Source: Saccharomycopsis malanga
Taxonomy: Eukaryota; Ascomycota; Saccharomycetes; Ascoideales; Saccharomycopsidaceae
Direction: 5' to 3'
DNA length: 64,000 nt
NCBI GenBank assembly: GCA_004014935.1
Contig: CP025321.1
Location: forward strand, 682,001-746,000
Part shown: piece by piece, positions 25,001-35,084 of the stretch
Position numbering within the stretch: the stretch's first letter is position 1
Layout: every line of letters starts with the position of its first letter
The notes under the pieces: model-generated
The model's database searches: none
The model's input: only the letters and a program-made list of their open reading frames with translations
Told to the model about the DNA's origin: nothing
Program-made: the position numbers and the translations under genes

Positions 25001-25836
25001 CTAATTGGGATCCAAACCCTGGAAATGGGCACTCAAAGCTTGAATTTTGGAACTGAGCTCCATCCAACTTTGTTTATTCGACTCAATGGTTTTGGTAATA
25101 ACGGCAATCTGGGACTCTGCTAGTGTATTCATTCTTAAAAAGAACTCTAGCGAATAGTTGAGCTTTAAACGGCTAATTCGTTCATCGTCATTAGCTCTAT
25201 TTCTTCCTCGGAAATGACGTGATTTTCCAAACACTGATTGCGGCAAATTCTTTTCCACATATTGGACTTTTTCTTTGTCGTTGTCAAACAACTCTAATAA
25301 ATTGGCAGTAGTGATTTGAAACTCCTTTGTGCTTATAAAATTGTGCAAGTACTCTTCAATAGCAGTAGTCTTCTTCTTATTTTCGTCCACTTTTTTCAAC
25401 GCTTCCAGTATTTTAGCCTTTTGCTCAGCAACTTTCTCCTCTTGTTCGCTTCCTAAAGAGGCCGTTTGAGCCTGTATATCATTGTATTGGCACACTAAAG
25501 CCTTGAGGTTTATGTTACTTGCTACAAAGTACTCTCTGAGAAGAAGATAGGCTCTGGTCAATTTAAACTTGAGATCCTCTATATTGCTTTTCTGGAATCG
25601 TTCATGGACCAGCGGCGGCTGGTTGGCGATATTGAAGTTTGCTCGTATGAGGATTGAGGAGAGGGCGAGTATTTCTGAGGTAATGTTGACATAGTTTTCT
25701 ATTGGTTTAGGAAGAAGATAATTTCTTTCGTTTATCACTGCTTTTGTTAGTACTTTTCACCCTTTGCCATAATTTCACCACATGCCACCATATCGCACAT
25801 ACATTCACTATCGCTTAGCCGACCATACAGAGTCAT
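25001..25836 (-). CDS. Unknown coiled-coil protein with a 65-nt intron
   Basis: Exon 1 is 25836-25803 (34 nt) and exon 2 is 25737-25001, giving 256 residues. The intron (25802-25738) starts GTATGT and ends TACTAACAAAAGCAG. Exon 2 alone has no ATG near its start; joining gives MTLYGRLSDSELINERNYL and a continuous frame (codon 3 is CTG, so Ser if the clade call is right). The protein is largely helical. It has a hydrophobic helix at about 40-60, a Lys/Glu-rich coiled coil at about 110-150 and a second helical region (205-250). I do not recognise a family; candidates of this shape include subunits of tethering, kinetochore or mediator complexes, without specific support. It is divergent from PNG1. 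Confidence 0.75.
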
Positions 25837-26068
25837 TTTGTCCAGTTGGATAATACTTTTCACTGTTTGTTTATCATGTTTCATTACTATAACATGGTGA
25901 GAAGTTTCTATACTGGGATAAGCTTTGGCTACTAACCATCCTAATTATATGGGGTTCATATACCCTCTTGTTAAATTGATTGATATCGTTATATAGAGAA
26001 AAGTTCATACGACTATTTCATTATCGTTATACCTTTTTTTAGCTGAAAAATCAATTGGTTAATTGAAA

Positions 26069-27211
26069 ATGCCTCCTGTGTTTGATCAGAAAAAGATTGA
26101 AGCGAACATTAAAAAGATTTCTCATGATCTTCGCAAGCACACTGCTGATTTGCTTGTCAAAAAGACCCACGAAGAGTATGAGCGTCTAGCGCGTGAAATA
26201 CTAGTAAATGGGGGACGTGCCCAGCCTCAGTTTGTGAATCAAGTACTTGCGGTCTCACGAACAACAGATGCGCTTGAAAGAGATGATTTTGAGGAAGCAG
26301 CACTTGAGGTGATTCCGTTTGAGAAAGTGTATGCTACAGTAGAGGCGAACTTAAAAAAGCAGAAAGAAGCGTATGAGAAGAAAAGCGACGTAGAAAGAAG
26401 TAAAGCGACAAATTATAGCTACGAGGACTTTTTAGTAAAAGAAATTCTTAGGTGGTTCAAGGAAGACTTCTTCAAATGGGTTAATAAAGATGACTGTCCA
26501 TACTGCGGCAATAGCGAGCAAGACAAGCTAGCATTGATGGGAAATGAAGGACCAACCAACGAAGAACGGGTAGATGGGGGAGCGTCCAACGTGGAGATTT
26601 ACAAATGTTTGAAATGTAATAAAAATCACAGATTTCCAAGATACAATCTGGCTAAAAAGCTTTTAAGCACCAAAAAAGGTCGTTGCGGAGAGTTTGCCGC
26701 TTGTTTTTACGTAGTGTTGCGCAGTTTATCTCTCAAAGTAAGATATATTTGGAATAAGGAAGACCACGTCTGGACGGAATACTATTCAGAAAACTTTGGT
26801 CGCTGGATTCACTTGGACTCATGTGAAAACGCATACAACGAGCCACTTCTATACTGCAACAACTGGGGCAAGAAGATGTCGTACGTATTCGGTACATCGC
26901 CCTACGGCTTTGTAGACCTTTCTAACAAATACATTGACCAACGGAAAGGCCCTCAGGACAGGCTACCTAGATCAGAACTTGATGAGGCATATCTTAAAAA
27001 GGTTGTGCGGTTTGCAGATCTAAGTAGAAAAAGGCTTGTAAGAGACAAAATGGAACTCTATAAACTCTATGTCATGGACGCTAACGAACAAAAGTTGTTG
27101 CGGGATCCTAAACAAATCTACGATACCACATTATTAGAAAACCATGGACGTAAAGGCCGAATCAGTGGCTCCCAAGACTGGAAAGAATCCAGAGGCGAAG
27201 GGGGTCACTAA
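26069..27211 (+). CDS. PNG1: Peptide:N-glycanase (Png1)
   Basis: 380 residues from ATG 26069; two in-frame codons upstream begin with TTG. The transglutaminase-type core has catalytic Cys206 (GRCGEFAACF), His233 (EDHVWTEYY) and Asp250 (HLDSCENAYNEP). A zinc site is formed by Cys143/Cys146 (CPYCG) and Cys180/Cys183 (CLKC). Png1 removes N-glycans from misfolded glycoproteins exported from the ER, working in the cytosol with Rad23 and the proteasome. At codon 194 (RYN-CTG-AKKLL, 26648-26650) homologues have Asn, Asp or His, so Ser fits better than Leu and supports CUG-Ser decoding. The stop lies 20 bp from the convergent GON7 stop. Confidence 0.97.
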   Translation: MPPVFDQKKIEANIKKISHDLRKHTADLLVKKTHEEYERLAREILVNGGRAQPQFVNQVLAVSRTTDALERDDFEEAALEVIPFEKVYATVEANLKKQKEAYEKKSDVERSKATNYSYEDFLVKEILRWFKEDFFKWVNKDDCPYCGNSEQDKLALMGNEGPTNEERVDGGASNVEIYKCLKCNKNHRFPRYNLAKKLLSTKKGRCGEFAACFYVVLRSLSLKVRYIWNKEDHVWTEYYSENFGRWIHLDSCENAYNEPLLYCNNWGKKMSYVFGTSPYGFVDLSNKYIDQRKGPQDRLPRSELDEAYLKKVVRFADLSRKRLVRDKMELYKLYVMDANEQKLLRDPKQIYDTTLLENHGRKGRISGSQDWKESRGEGGH

Positions 27212-27231
27212 ATATTCATATCAAAATTCAA

Positions 27232-27567
27232 TTACTCTTCCTCAACATCTCCTCCATCGCCAATAAGTTTTTCCATGTCCACATCTTGTAGATTGCTATC
27301 CTTCATTCTTTCAGTCAAAAATATGTTTATTTTGTCTTGCAAGGTCGTTAGCTGTGCTCTTAAGCTGCCCAAGTTTGTATTCAGTGCTTCAGAAGCCACA
27401 TCCTTGTCTACCATTCCAGCATTAAGTACATAGTCACTTGGTCCAGTAGTAGAACCATTTGTCTTGTGAGGACCTGGACCGGGCTCAAAAATCACCTTTT
27501 CCTGGCTACTTGCATTGTTTGTATATATAGCTTCAGGAATAAGGTCTGAGGTTGTGTCTTTTGTCAT
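27232..27567 (-). CDS. GON7: KEOPS/EKC subunit Gon7
   Basis: 111 residues. The pattern TTGPSDYVLNAGMVDKD followed by LRAQLTTLQDKINIFLTERM matches the short fungal Gon7, which is mostly disordered with one coiled-coil contact region. The C-terminus is acidic (GDGGDVEEE), as in Saccharomyces. Gon7 binds Kae1 and is needed for the KEOPS complex to make t6A on tRNAs and for telomere function. Start at the only suitable ATG, 27567. The gene is tightly convergent with PNG1. Confidence 0.9.
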   Translation of the reverse strand: MTKDTTSDLIPEAIYTNNASSQEKVIFEPGPGPHKTNGSTTGPSDYVLNAGMVDKDVASEALNTNLGSLRAQLTTLQDKINIFLTERMKDSNLQDVDMEKLIGDGGDVEEE

Positions 27568-28324
27568 ATTCTATCGTTTTGCCGTTCTATTAGACGAGTT
27601 GTAAGTAGTCTATTTGAAAAATGCATGCATTAAAATTTATAGTAAAGTAGAGGAATGCAGCATCATGTGCGTATCAGGTGGCACCAGGTGCCAGTAATCA
27701 TAAAGCGTTGTTGATCTATTTATTATTTATATATAAGCAATATATTAACATATCTTTTACTTTAATTGATTTTTTTAGCGACTGTCATTTATTTATCTTT
27801 CAGTGGTATTGTTTTATAACTGACCTGGGACTTTTAACTGACGAGATGTAGTTGATATAAGCTGAGTAACAAGTACTTTAAAAGTAGTCAAGTGCTACCA
27901 ATTTAGTAGTATATAAGCTTGAGGCACTAGGCACTAACAATAACTCTTTACAACTTTAAGCTTATAAGTTTGAGGCACTAGGCACTAGGTACTATCAAAA
28001 ACTCTTTATGACTCTGAGTTAACCATTTTACACGTTTTTTCAGTGGAGAGATGTTAGAAAGTGTATTGTATAATAAGAGAGACCATTGTAGAGTATAGGA
28101 ACGTAATGTTCAAAGTGTAGTGGATTAAAAGGCAATATATCAAGTGTTATTCAAAGATGCTGGGTAGCATGATATAGTAAAAGAAGAAACGAAGAAAAGA
28201 GACAGCGCTAGGCCGATTAATTAGTATTAAATACAGCAATAGAACAAAATATAAAACAAGCTAAAAGCAAGGGAATCTAACATATAACGAAAAAATGGTG
28301 ATAAAAAGCAGTCAAAAAAGCCAC
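27568..28324. other. Intergenic region between GON7 and INO4
   Basis: 757 bp of AT-rich sequence that holds a GCACCAGGTGCC palindrome near 27683 and an imperfect 51-bp-spaced duplication (27913-28013). No coding ORF is supported. Confidence 0.5.
27913..28013 (+). repeat. Imperfect tandem duplication (~50 bp unit)
   Basis: ATAAG-TTGAGGCACTAGGCACTA at 27913 is repeated at 27964 as ATAAGTTTGAGGCACTAGGCACTA. Both copies continue into a shared AACTCTTTA block; the second has a small insertion (GGTACTAT). GGCACTA itself is repeated within each unit. Confidence 0.8.
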
Positions 28325-28792
28325 TTATTGCTGATTAGTGGTCTGTTGATTGGACAGACTTGTTTCTGGATCACCGTTGGTGGCGGCAAAGGCATTAATC
28401 AAATGTTGTGGGATCTCCACATTTTGCAGTTGAAGCAATTCTAACAATCTTTGGTTTTCCGCCTTGAGATCGTCTATATAATTTGCGGATTTGGTAAGTA
28501 CTGCAACTTCGGTCCTACTCTCTGCTGGAGTCAAGTCTGGAACCAAGCTTACAATACGGTCAAATGCAACTCGAATGGCTTCTCTTCTCTTCTTCTCAGA
28601 AGCAATGTGGCGAGCCTAGAAAGTTAGTAAAATGCAAACGTTGAGAGAGCCAAAGCCGTGCAAACAACATACCTTTTTTTCTTCTTCGCTGAGGAAGGTG
28701 GTGGATGACTTGCGCCTCTTATTGGCTGTGGAGCCTTGAGGACTGGTGGAAGCTTTATGAGCATTATCGGACATGTCGCTATCGAAACCCAT
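28325..28792 (-). CDS. INO4: Ino4-type bHLH transcription factor, one intron
   Basis: Exon 1 is 28792-28673 (40 codons) and exon 2 is 28615-28325, for 136 residues. The 57-nt intron starts GTATGTTG and ends TTTACTAACTTTCTAG. Splicing joins SEEEKK to ARHIASEKKRREAIR, restoring the basic region. Helix-loop-helix residues follow: FDRIVSLVPDLTPAESRTE and VAVLTKSANYIDDLKAEN, then a short leucine-rich extension. This matches Ino4 of Saccharomyces (HVSSEKKRRE, VPDLQPQESRSE). Ino4 partners Ino2 on UAS-INO elements of phospholipid genes; in Candida species Ino4 with Ino2 is also tied to ribosomal-protein genes. Another ATG six codons in could serve as the start. Confidence 0.9.
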
Positions 28793-30442
28793 GACTCGGG
28801 AAGATCTATAAAAAGATAAGAGTGTCTGAAATGTATAGGAAGGTAGGCGAGAGTGTCTAAACAGCAGGATGTTTCTCTTCAGGATCTTATTTTATCTTGC
28901 TGTTGCTTTTGAAATTGTGCTGTACAACAGATACGCCACGAGAATAACTATGATCCGGAGATACTGCGAACATATGCTGAGAGGGACACCGGAAACTGTA
29001 GCAAGACAGACGTTCTTCTTGGACGATATAACAATTTAGATAACACGAGACAGTATTGTAGTATGTCTATGATATGTGCTGTCCAATATGGGGAGACGGT
29101 ATCACGAAAATGACTATTACTATTTATAAACTATCGAAATGAGACGTAAATGGAGGGCCGTCCGATGCTTTAATACTGGCAACGAAAAAAACCCAAGGAA
29201 AAAGACAGGCACGCGAAGAAGGGAGAATGCTGCGATGCGATGAGATGAGATGGGCACCGCCATGGGAAAAACAGAAAGTGACAACAAAAAAAAGCTTAAT
29301 TCTAGGGATCAAGGGCTAGTGACAAGAAACAGCGATTGTCCTTGATTGTGTGATGCTACTGGGTGTGATTGATTGACGGTGTTCTGTCTCCAGAATAGGC
29401 TGCCTCATCGCCAATCAACCTATGTGGTCCGTCACGGAATGCGAATTATCCCATATGATAGTGTCGAAGCCCCCTCTTGCTAATTGTCACTACCTACTAA
29501 TTACTGATACTACTGTATCGTGGCTTGCGTAAGTGAGAGACGACGTAAATGCGGCTTAAAGTTATCCATGGAAATGGAAATCCGCAACGCTACCGTACAA
29601 TAAGCCGTGCCACTACTAAAAAAAAGAACCTCCTCTTTGTTTCTTTGTTTCTTTGTTTTTAGTCTTAGACTGACTGCCTTTGCTCCTTCCTGATTGGGAA
29701 ATAGCTTAAACACCACCGGCTTCTTTGAGACGCAGCGTAAAACCTGGATTGAGAACCCACGCGTAGTGCCAAAGTTTATTTTGTTGTAATTAATAGCAAA
29801 AACCTCATTTGAAACTTGTATAAGCCATCGGCCGCAATTGATTTCGCCGTCCTATTATACAAATCATCAATGTCTTGTCTCAGACATTTATTCAATCAGG
29901 AAAACAGCGACTGTTTTAATTGAATGTTACAGTGTAGGTTGTACAATAATATTACTTGAGAGATATGTTTATTTAAATATGCTAATAGTGATCTAATCAA
30001 AAACTTTTCACTTATCAGTTTTATGATTCCAATACATGCAAGTTGGTGGAATTCATGTATCAGAAAACTTATCCCACGGATTCCTATGTGTCAGGTCATC
30101 AACAGAGCCAACCATTCTCCTCAAATCTAATCAAAAATCAGCTGTTCGCGTCCGTAATTAAAGCCCAGCAGAATCACGCCGTATAACAATGCAAGGGCCC
30201 GTTGGCATTGGCAAAACCGTATACACCGGTATTAACGTCATCGTTAATGTGTACCTGATATTCCTACAATGCACGCCGGTCTCAAACCTCGTAAATATAT
30301 TAATGCTAAAACATGGAAAACTTAAAAATTAATACCATACAACAGGACAACAAACATAAACAAAAAGAAAAAGCATAATCCAAAACCAATTAATTCGCAG
30401 TAGTACTATTAAATACTTGATTCTCACCGATATCAATACAAA
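28793..30442. other. 1.65 kb intergenic region upstream of INO4
   Basis: A long upstream region lies between INO4 and the NUG1 3' end. It includes a GATGAGATGAGATG run near 29238, a TTTGTTTCTTTGTTTCTTTG run at 29637-29657, and a GC-richer patch near 30170-30280. ORFs in it are short and unconvincing. I see no RNA gene. Confidence 0.5.
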
Positions 30443-32120
30443 TCAATTCTCGGTAGTTTCAATACCAGTGCTGGCAAATAATCCATCCAAGTCAAAAGCC
30501 TCGGACCACTGTTGAACAATTGTAGTCTGGTCAACCTTGCCGTGAACCTTGACAGTGTTTTCTGAAAGTTTCTGTTGCAATGGTTTTTCTGGAGGAATAG
30601 TCCATCCAACAAATCTGCCGTCTTTCCAATCGTTTAAAATACACATGCCCGCACTATGAAAATGAGGTACCCCTCCCTTTCCTAATCTGCCTCTGATTCT
30701 AGCAACATGGATAAGTACCTGTTTGGTGTACTCTTCAATGTCGTTGTCAGCCAAAGGTGGAAGGTCATAGTATTTCTGGAATGTTTCGTAGCTTGAAGGG
30801 TTTCTCTGTAATCTCTTTATTAATAACTGAATTGCCAAAGTAGGATCTTTCACCAATTTGAGTGGGATGGCATTGAGCAAAGCCAATTTAGCTTCTTGTT
30901 GAAGTTTCAACTTTTTACGATTAGACCCCTTTGCCTTGTCTGTAGCAACAGCTGGTGGAAACACAATACCCGGAGAGTCAATGATCTTCAACTTGTTGTC
31001 AACCTTGACCTCCCGGAGAGCAGTAGTGACACCAGGCTGATTACCTACAGGACACACTTTACTGGATCCACCATGTTTGCTAGTCAAAGCATTGATGATC
31101 GATGACTTACCAACATTTGGGAAACCAACAATACCAACAACAATCGATCTCTTCAAATCTGATTTGTTTGCGTATCCTTTCAAAGAGTTCAAAAGTGCTG
31201 AAGCCGTTACAGACTGGCTCAAGTTTTTGTTGAAGTTGTTGGCCACAGCAATAGAAGAACCCGCGCTGCCCTTGATAGGAATGATTGGAAATCTATTTTT
31301 GTAGTATTCAAGCCACTTGTTCATTACATCATTTGGCACCAAATCCACCTTGTTCAACAAAAGAATCAATTTCTTGTCTCTAGAACTAAGAATGGCTTCT
31401 TCAACCTTCTTTGATCTAGTACCCTCAGGGTCTCTGGCATCTAAAACATACAAAACGACATCAGAAGAGTCCACAACGGCTTTGAAAAACTTATTGTACG
31501 CTTTCAATGATTTGTCTGAGTCCTCGTTGTCTTTGTAGACTCCGTAAAACTCGTCATCGTCTTCGTCATCGGCACCATCGGCACCAATAAGCTGGTCTAA
31601 ATCTAAATCAGCATATTCCAAACCTTCTTCGTTATCATCATCAATGATAACATCATCGGCAGCTCCTCCTTCATACTCTTTGGCTGCCTGCTGTGCAGAT
31701 TCAACAAGAGCCGCAAGACCATTACTGTTATCTTCCTCATCTTCAACTTCCATTTCGTCATCTTCATCATCAACCTCACCAGTCCGCTGAGCATTTTGTT
31801 TTTTTTCAGCCTTTCTGCGCTCTTTCTCTTCCTGTGCACGTCTTCTCTTCTCTTCAATCTCGTTGATAATATCTTCCTTGTATGGGAATGAAGCCGGAAG
31901 TCCGAACTCCTTTGGCTTACGTGACTTCCACTGTGGATTTTTCTTTGCAAGCTTGGTCTCCTTTCTCTTTTGAGCAGCAGCCTTCTTTTTTATACCTTCC
32001 CTCATACGGGTACTCGTACGTTTACTAGTTGGTTCTGGATAGTTAGTATTTTGTCTTTGTTTATTTTTTACTTGAAACAAAAAAATTGTTAGGACATCTT
32101 AACATACTTCTAACTCTCAT
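30443..32120 (-). CDS. NUG1: Nucleolar GTPase Nug1, 13-nt first exon
   Basis: Exon 1 is 32120-32108 (ATGAGAGTTAGAA) and exon 2 is 32034-30443, giving 534 residues. The 73-nt intron starts GTATGT and ends TACTAACTATCCAG. Joining yields MRVRKPTSKRTSTRMREG, which lines up with Saccharomyces MRVRKRQSRRTSTKLKEG; without the intron there is no ATG in the right place. The GTPase is circularly permuted: G4 LLNKVDLV precedes G1 GFPNVGKSS and G3 DSPGI. The N-terminus is basic and the linker acidic. Nug1 acts in 60S pre-ribosome maturation and export. It is divergent from the U5 snRNA gene. Confidence 0.95.
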
Positions 32121-32255
32121 TTCAACTTATGTTTCTGGCCTCTATAACACTAAATGGTCCAGATCTTTCTCTATAAACTGCTTTCAATAATTCTTATTAT
32201 ACCATATATTATGTCTGGCCCATACTAAAAAAAATTTTTTTTTTCACTGATGAGA

Positions 32256-32347
32256 TTACCCGTCAGCTCATCCTTCTGAAAAATTTCAATATACATTGCA
32301 ATATTTACCCGCCAATGAAAATTACTTGGTGAAAAATTGTATATAAG
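32256..32347 (+). promoter_or_regulatory. U5/NUG1 divergent promoter: two TTACCCG motifs and a TATA box
   Basis: TTACCCG occurs at 32256-32262 and again at 32305-32311. TATATAAG is at 32340-32347, about 45 bp before the likely U5 5' end. The same order (TTACCCG, TATA, RNA start) is seen upstream of U2 at the right edge of the window. Confidence 0.6.
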
Positions 32348-32385
32348 GAGGGGTGGCGAACCAATTGCATTTAATATTTCTCTTT

Positions 32386-32530
32386 TCTCTTTTGGTTCTT
32401 CACCAGCCAGAAGTTCAATCTCTTAATCGTACATGACCCTTGCCTTTTACCAGGGTCATCCGGGGATTGTCTTTATTATAATGGCTGTTGTCTTATTTTT
32501 TGGAACCATTACTTTTGTTTTTTGTCAATT
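32386..32530 (+). ncRNA. SNR7: U5 snRNA (SNR7)
   Basis: The invariant U5 loop 1, GCCTTTTAC (32442-32450), tops a stem formed by ATGACCCT (32433-32440) and AGGGTCAT (32452-32459). After it comes CCGGGGATTGTCT, equivalent to CCGGGTGTTGTCTCC of Saccharomyces U5. The Sm site ATTTTTTGG (32495-32503) follows, then GGAACC. The 5' part CTCTTTTGGTTCTTC resembles the start of other U5 RNAs. U5 aligns the exons in the spliceosome through loop 1. The identification is secure; the 5' end is set from the TATA box spacing and both ends are uncertain by 10-20 bases. It was found by motif, since it has no ORF. Confidence 0.92.
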
Positions 32531-32810
32531 TTGGCTAAAACAGATGTCTCTATTCTTTTGAGTGCCGGACGAAACTGTTAACAGTTTGTGCTGTATTCTC
32601 ATAGGAATCATTTCTTTTTAAGCGGACCCGGTGAGGCCATTGGGGCTGTTTAAAGAGATTGTGTGTATAACACGGGGCATGCAGGAAAACGCGATATTTT
32701 TCATAAACTAGTTTTTCAACAATTTAATTTGTTTTTTCCGTCTTAATTATTATTATTGTTTGTAAGCAATTAATCACAAACAGCGAAATAGAATCGATAA
32801 TAGTCTTGCA

Positions 32811-33377
32811 ATGAGCCTGTCGTCGAGGCCAGCCCCTTTTTATGATTATATCAATACGTCGGGTGGCAACACGCTGTCGCATACCGACACCAATGCCAAC
32901 TATAAAGCGATTAAGCAGAAATCAGACAGTTCACTTAAAAGCATTTCGCGCAATCTTAAACAGATTGTTGCAAACAATGACAGTCTTCCAGAGCAAAACA
33001 ACACTCAGGGGGATTACAAGCTTGAAAACAACGAGAACAAGTCTTTGGTGAAGATACGTCAGATACATAAGAACGAGAAGGTGCTTAAACAGCAGCTTGA
33101 CGGCTTGGTGAACAGCGATTTCAAGGCATTTCATAAGAAATTGATTCAGTTTAATGCTTTCATCAATCTACATTTCGACATGAGCAGCAATGCTGCCAGT
33201 GAAAGCTACAATGGCGCGAATACGACCAGTGGAAAGAGTGTTGTCAAGGCAATTAAAAAGAACGACAAACTCAGTCAGAAGATTAGCCGAATACAATTTT
33301 TTGCGGAACAGCTAGACCAGAAGATTCGGATTCTCGAACTCACAAGGAAGACAATTGAAAATAACAAACAGCTATAG
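32811..33377 (+). CDS. Unknown 188-residue coiled-coil protein
   Basis: 188 residues, no recognised family. The N-terminal 90 residues are polar and probably disordered. A helical segment at about 78-125 (VKIRQIHKNEKVLKQQLDGL onward) is followed by a polar linker, SNAASESYNGANTTSGKS. A second coiled coil (about 143-188, SQKISRIQFFAEQLDQKIRI) ends the protein. Such small two-helix proteins are common among BLOC-1, kinetochore and tethering subunits, but I have no motif to place it. The ATG follows GTCTTGCA; the frame is clean and codon use is ordinary. It may be a fast-evolving conserved gene. Confidence 0.7.
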   Translation: MSLSSRPAPFYDYINTSGGNTLSHTDTNANYKAIKQKSDSSLKSISRNLKQIVANNDSLPEQNNTQGDYKLENNENKSLVKIRQIHKNEKVLKQQLDGLVNSDFKAFHKKLIQFNAFINLHFDMSSNAASESYNGANTTSGKSVVKAIKKNDKLSQKISRIQFFAEQLDQKIRILELTRKTIENNKQL

Positions 33378-33983
33378 TTTACAAAGTGTTTATAGATATT
33401 CAACACTATTTGGACAAATGATCACCATTTGTAAGTTGTGTCACACGCTTTTTGGGGCTGCTACAAAATTTGTTAATCAAAATTAAACACACTTGGGTGT
33501 GTTTTCTAGGATTGTCGTGTACTCTGAAACGTTAAATAAGAGCAAAAATAAACAAAGAAAAAGACGTTTGCATCTTGTAGACGCCAAAGGTTATTCTATT
33601 GTGCCATGGCGCTAGCGAGCAAGGGTTTGCCTGTAAGCGGTGTTAATTAGCGTGGTGTCAAGGAATGTAAAAATGAGAACAGAGTAAAAACATAACAAGA
33701 ATAAGCAAAAAGCAAGTAAAAGTCGTGAAAATATTGAAAAGTGGCATAAAAAATAAATTAAAGAGCATGGTAAAAATAATTAATAGAGTAGAATGGGAAA
33801 ACATTTGAGTAAAAAAAAAAAAAAAAAGAACAAAAAAGCATGATAAAACTATTGAATAATTTCAAAAATAGCTTCAAATAATAATAAATATGGTGTAAAC
33901 ACCAAAGAGCATTGTAGCAGGTACAACAAAGGAAAGACCAAATAGACAAGTAGTTATATGCTGAAAAAAACAGTGTAAAATAA
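33378..33983. other. Convergent intergenic region
   Basis: 606 bp between two convergent stops. AACACACTTGGGTGTGTT at about 33485-33502 is an inverted repeat that could form a hairpin. An A17-type run is at 33812-33828. No gene is seen. Confidence 0.5.
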
Positions 33984-35084
33984 TCAATATCTTCCATAAA
34001 TTGTTCTGCTGAGACGGCTGGCATTTGTCATAGGTTCCATCTGGCGTGTTTCTGTCCAGCCAATATAAACCACTTGAAGGAGGTCTTCCAAATTTATTCT
34101 TTTACCTTTACGTAATTTTTTATTCTGAAGGACCATGTTTTCGTGTACAAGTCCGTAGTTATCTTTAGAAATGCCGTTTTTGGCAAGCGAAGTCTGGTTG
34201 TAACGGTCCTTAACTACGTGTTTTGCCTCATGCTTTGAGAGAACAACTTCTACTTTTTTCAATTTCGAGCTGTTACCAGCAACATGCTGCATATCAATGT
34301 CTTCTTCATTAATGGTTAATTTGAGCGGCATGTTATAATTGCTACTACTATTTATCAACTTAGGGGTGAGGCCTCCACGAGAGTTCATAGGGGTGGTCGG
34401 TACAGATGCTGTAGAGCTGGACGAAGATAACGCTGGCGGTACTAGTTTGGCAAGGTTACTAGAGGAGTTAGAAAGCGACGAGCTAGACTCGCGGCGTCTA
34501 ACAATTGTGCTGTTTGGATGAACATGGACTGCGCCTTGTAACCAAAGACGTCTTCTTATTTCCCACAAGTCTGCGCCCTCTGTAAATGGTTCGTTAGGAT
34601 TGTCATGAGTTCTTTTTTGCACAATTTTTGCCGGATCAAATCGCTTGAACTTGCAAGTGATGTTTCGAGGAATATTGTAAATACTTTTTTCGTTTAAATA
34701 GCCCAGATCGGATGAGTCTATTGAAGATAAACTAGCGTCATCACTGATTACATCTTCACTGACATCATCGTTATCGTAAAGTGAATCTGAGTCATTATCT
34801 GAATCATATGGGCCAAAAAGCTCCTCAACAACCTCGTCAGACGAAATCACATCATCAGCTATAGTTCTTATCTTGTCGTTTATCGCAGCAATATTCAGTG
34901 AAAGTGCCCTGAGAAGACTTTTCAAGTACCTGAACGGATTCATAGACCCTCTTCTGACAGCACTTGCGGTGGTGGCACTAGGCTCTCTTGTTAGGGTGCT
35001 AATCTTGCAATCCGTAGCACCAGCAACCGCGGTGCTCGAAGTGGTGATAATTGCTCTGTTGTTCGTCTCAACTGTCTGTGACAT
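33984..35084 (-). CDS. DUF4050 / Gag1-like clamp protein
   Basis: 366 residues from ATG 35084 (MSQTVETNN); the frame continues seven codons upstream only to a TTG. The N-terminal half is Ser/Thr-rich with an acidic Asp/Ser block (about 92-135). Two conserved-looking blocks, ADLWEIRRRLWLQG and the C-terminal KRINLEDLLQVVYIGWTETR, fit the fungal DUF4050 family (Gag1-like clamp domain) as I remember it. The fission-yeast member has been linked to attenuation of TORC1. The next gene downstream on the same strand side, MTC5, is a TORC1-pathway SEA subunit, but adjacency in yeast is weak evidence. The middle is a poly-Ser linker. Confidence 0.6.
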   Translation of the reverse strand: MSQTVETNNRAIITTSSTAVAGATDCKISTLTREPSATTASAVRRGSMNPFRYLKSLLRALSLNIAAINDKIRTIADDVISSDEVVEELFGPYDSDNDSDSLYDNDDVSEDVISDDASLSSIDSSDLGYLNEKSIYNIPRNITCKFKRFDPAKIVQKRTHDNPNEPFTEGADLWEIRRRLWLQGAVHVHPNSTIVRRRESSSSLSNSSSNLAKLVPPALSSSSSTASVPTTPMNSRGGLTPKLINSSSNYNMPLKLTINEEDIDMQHVAGNSSKLKKVEVVLSKHEAKHVVKDRYNQTSLAKNGISKDNYGLVHENMVLQNKKLRKGKRINLEDLLQVVYIGWTETRQMEPMTNASRLSRTIYGRY

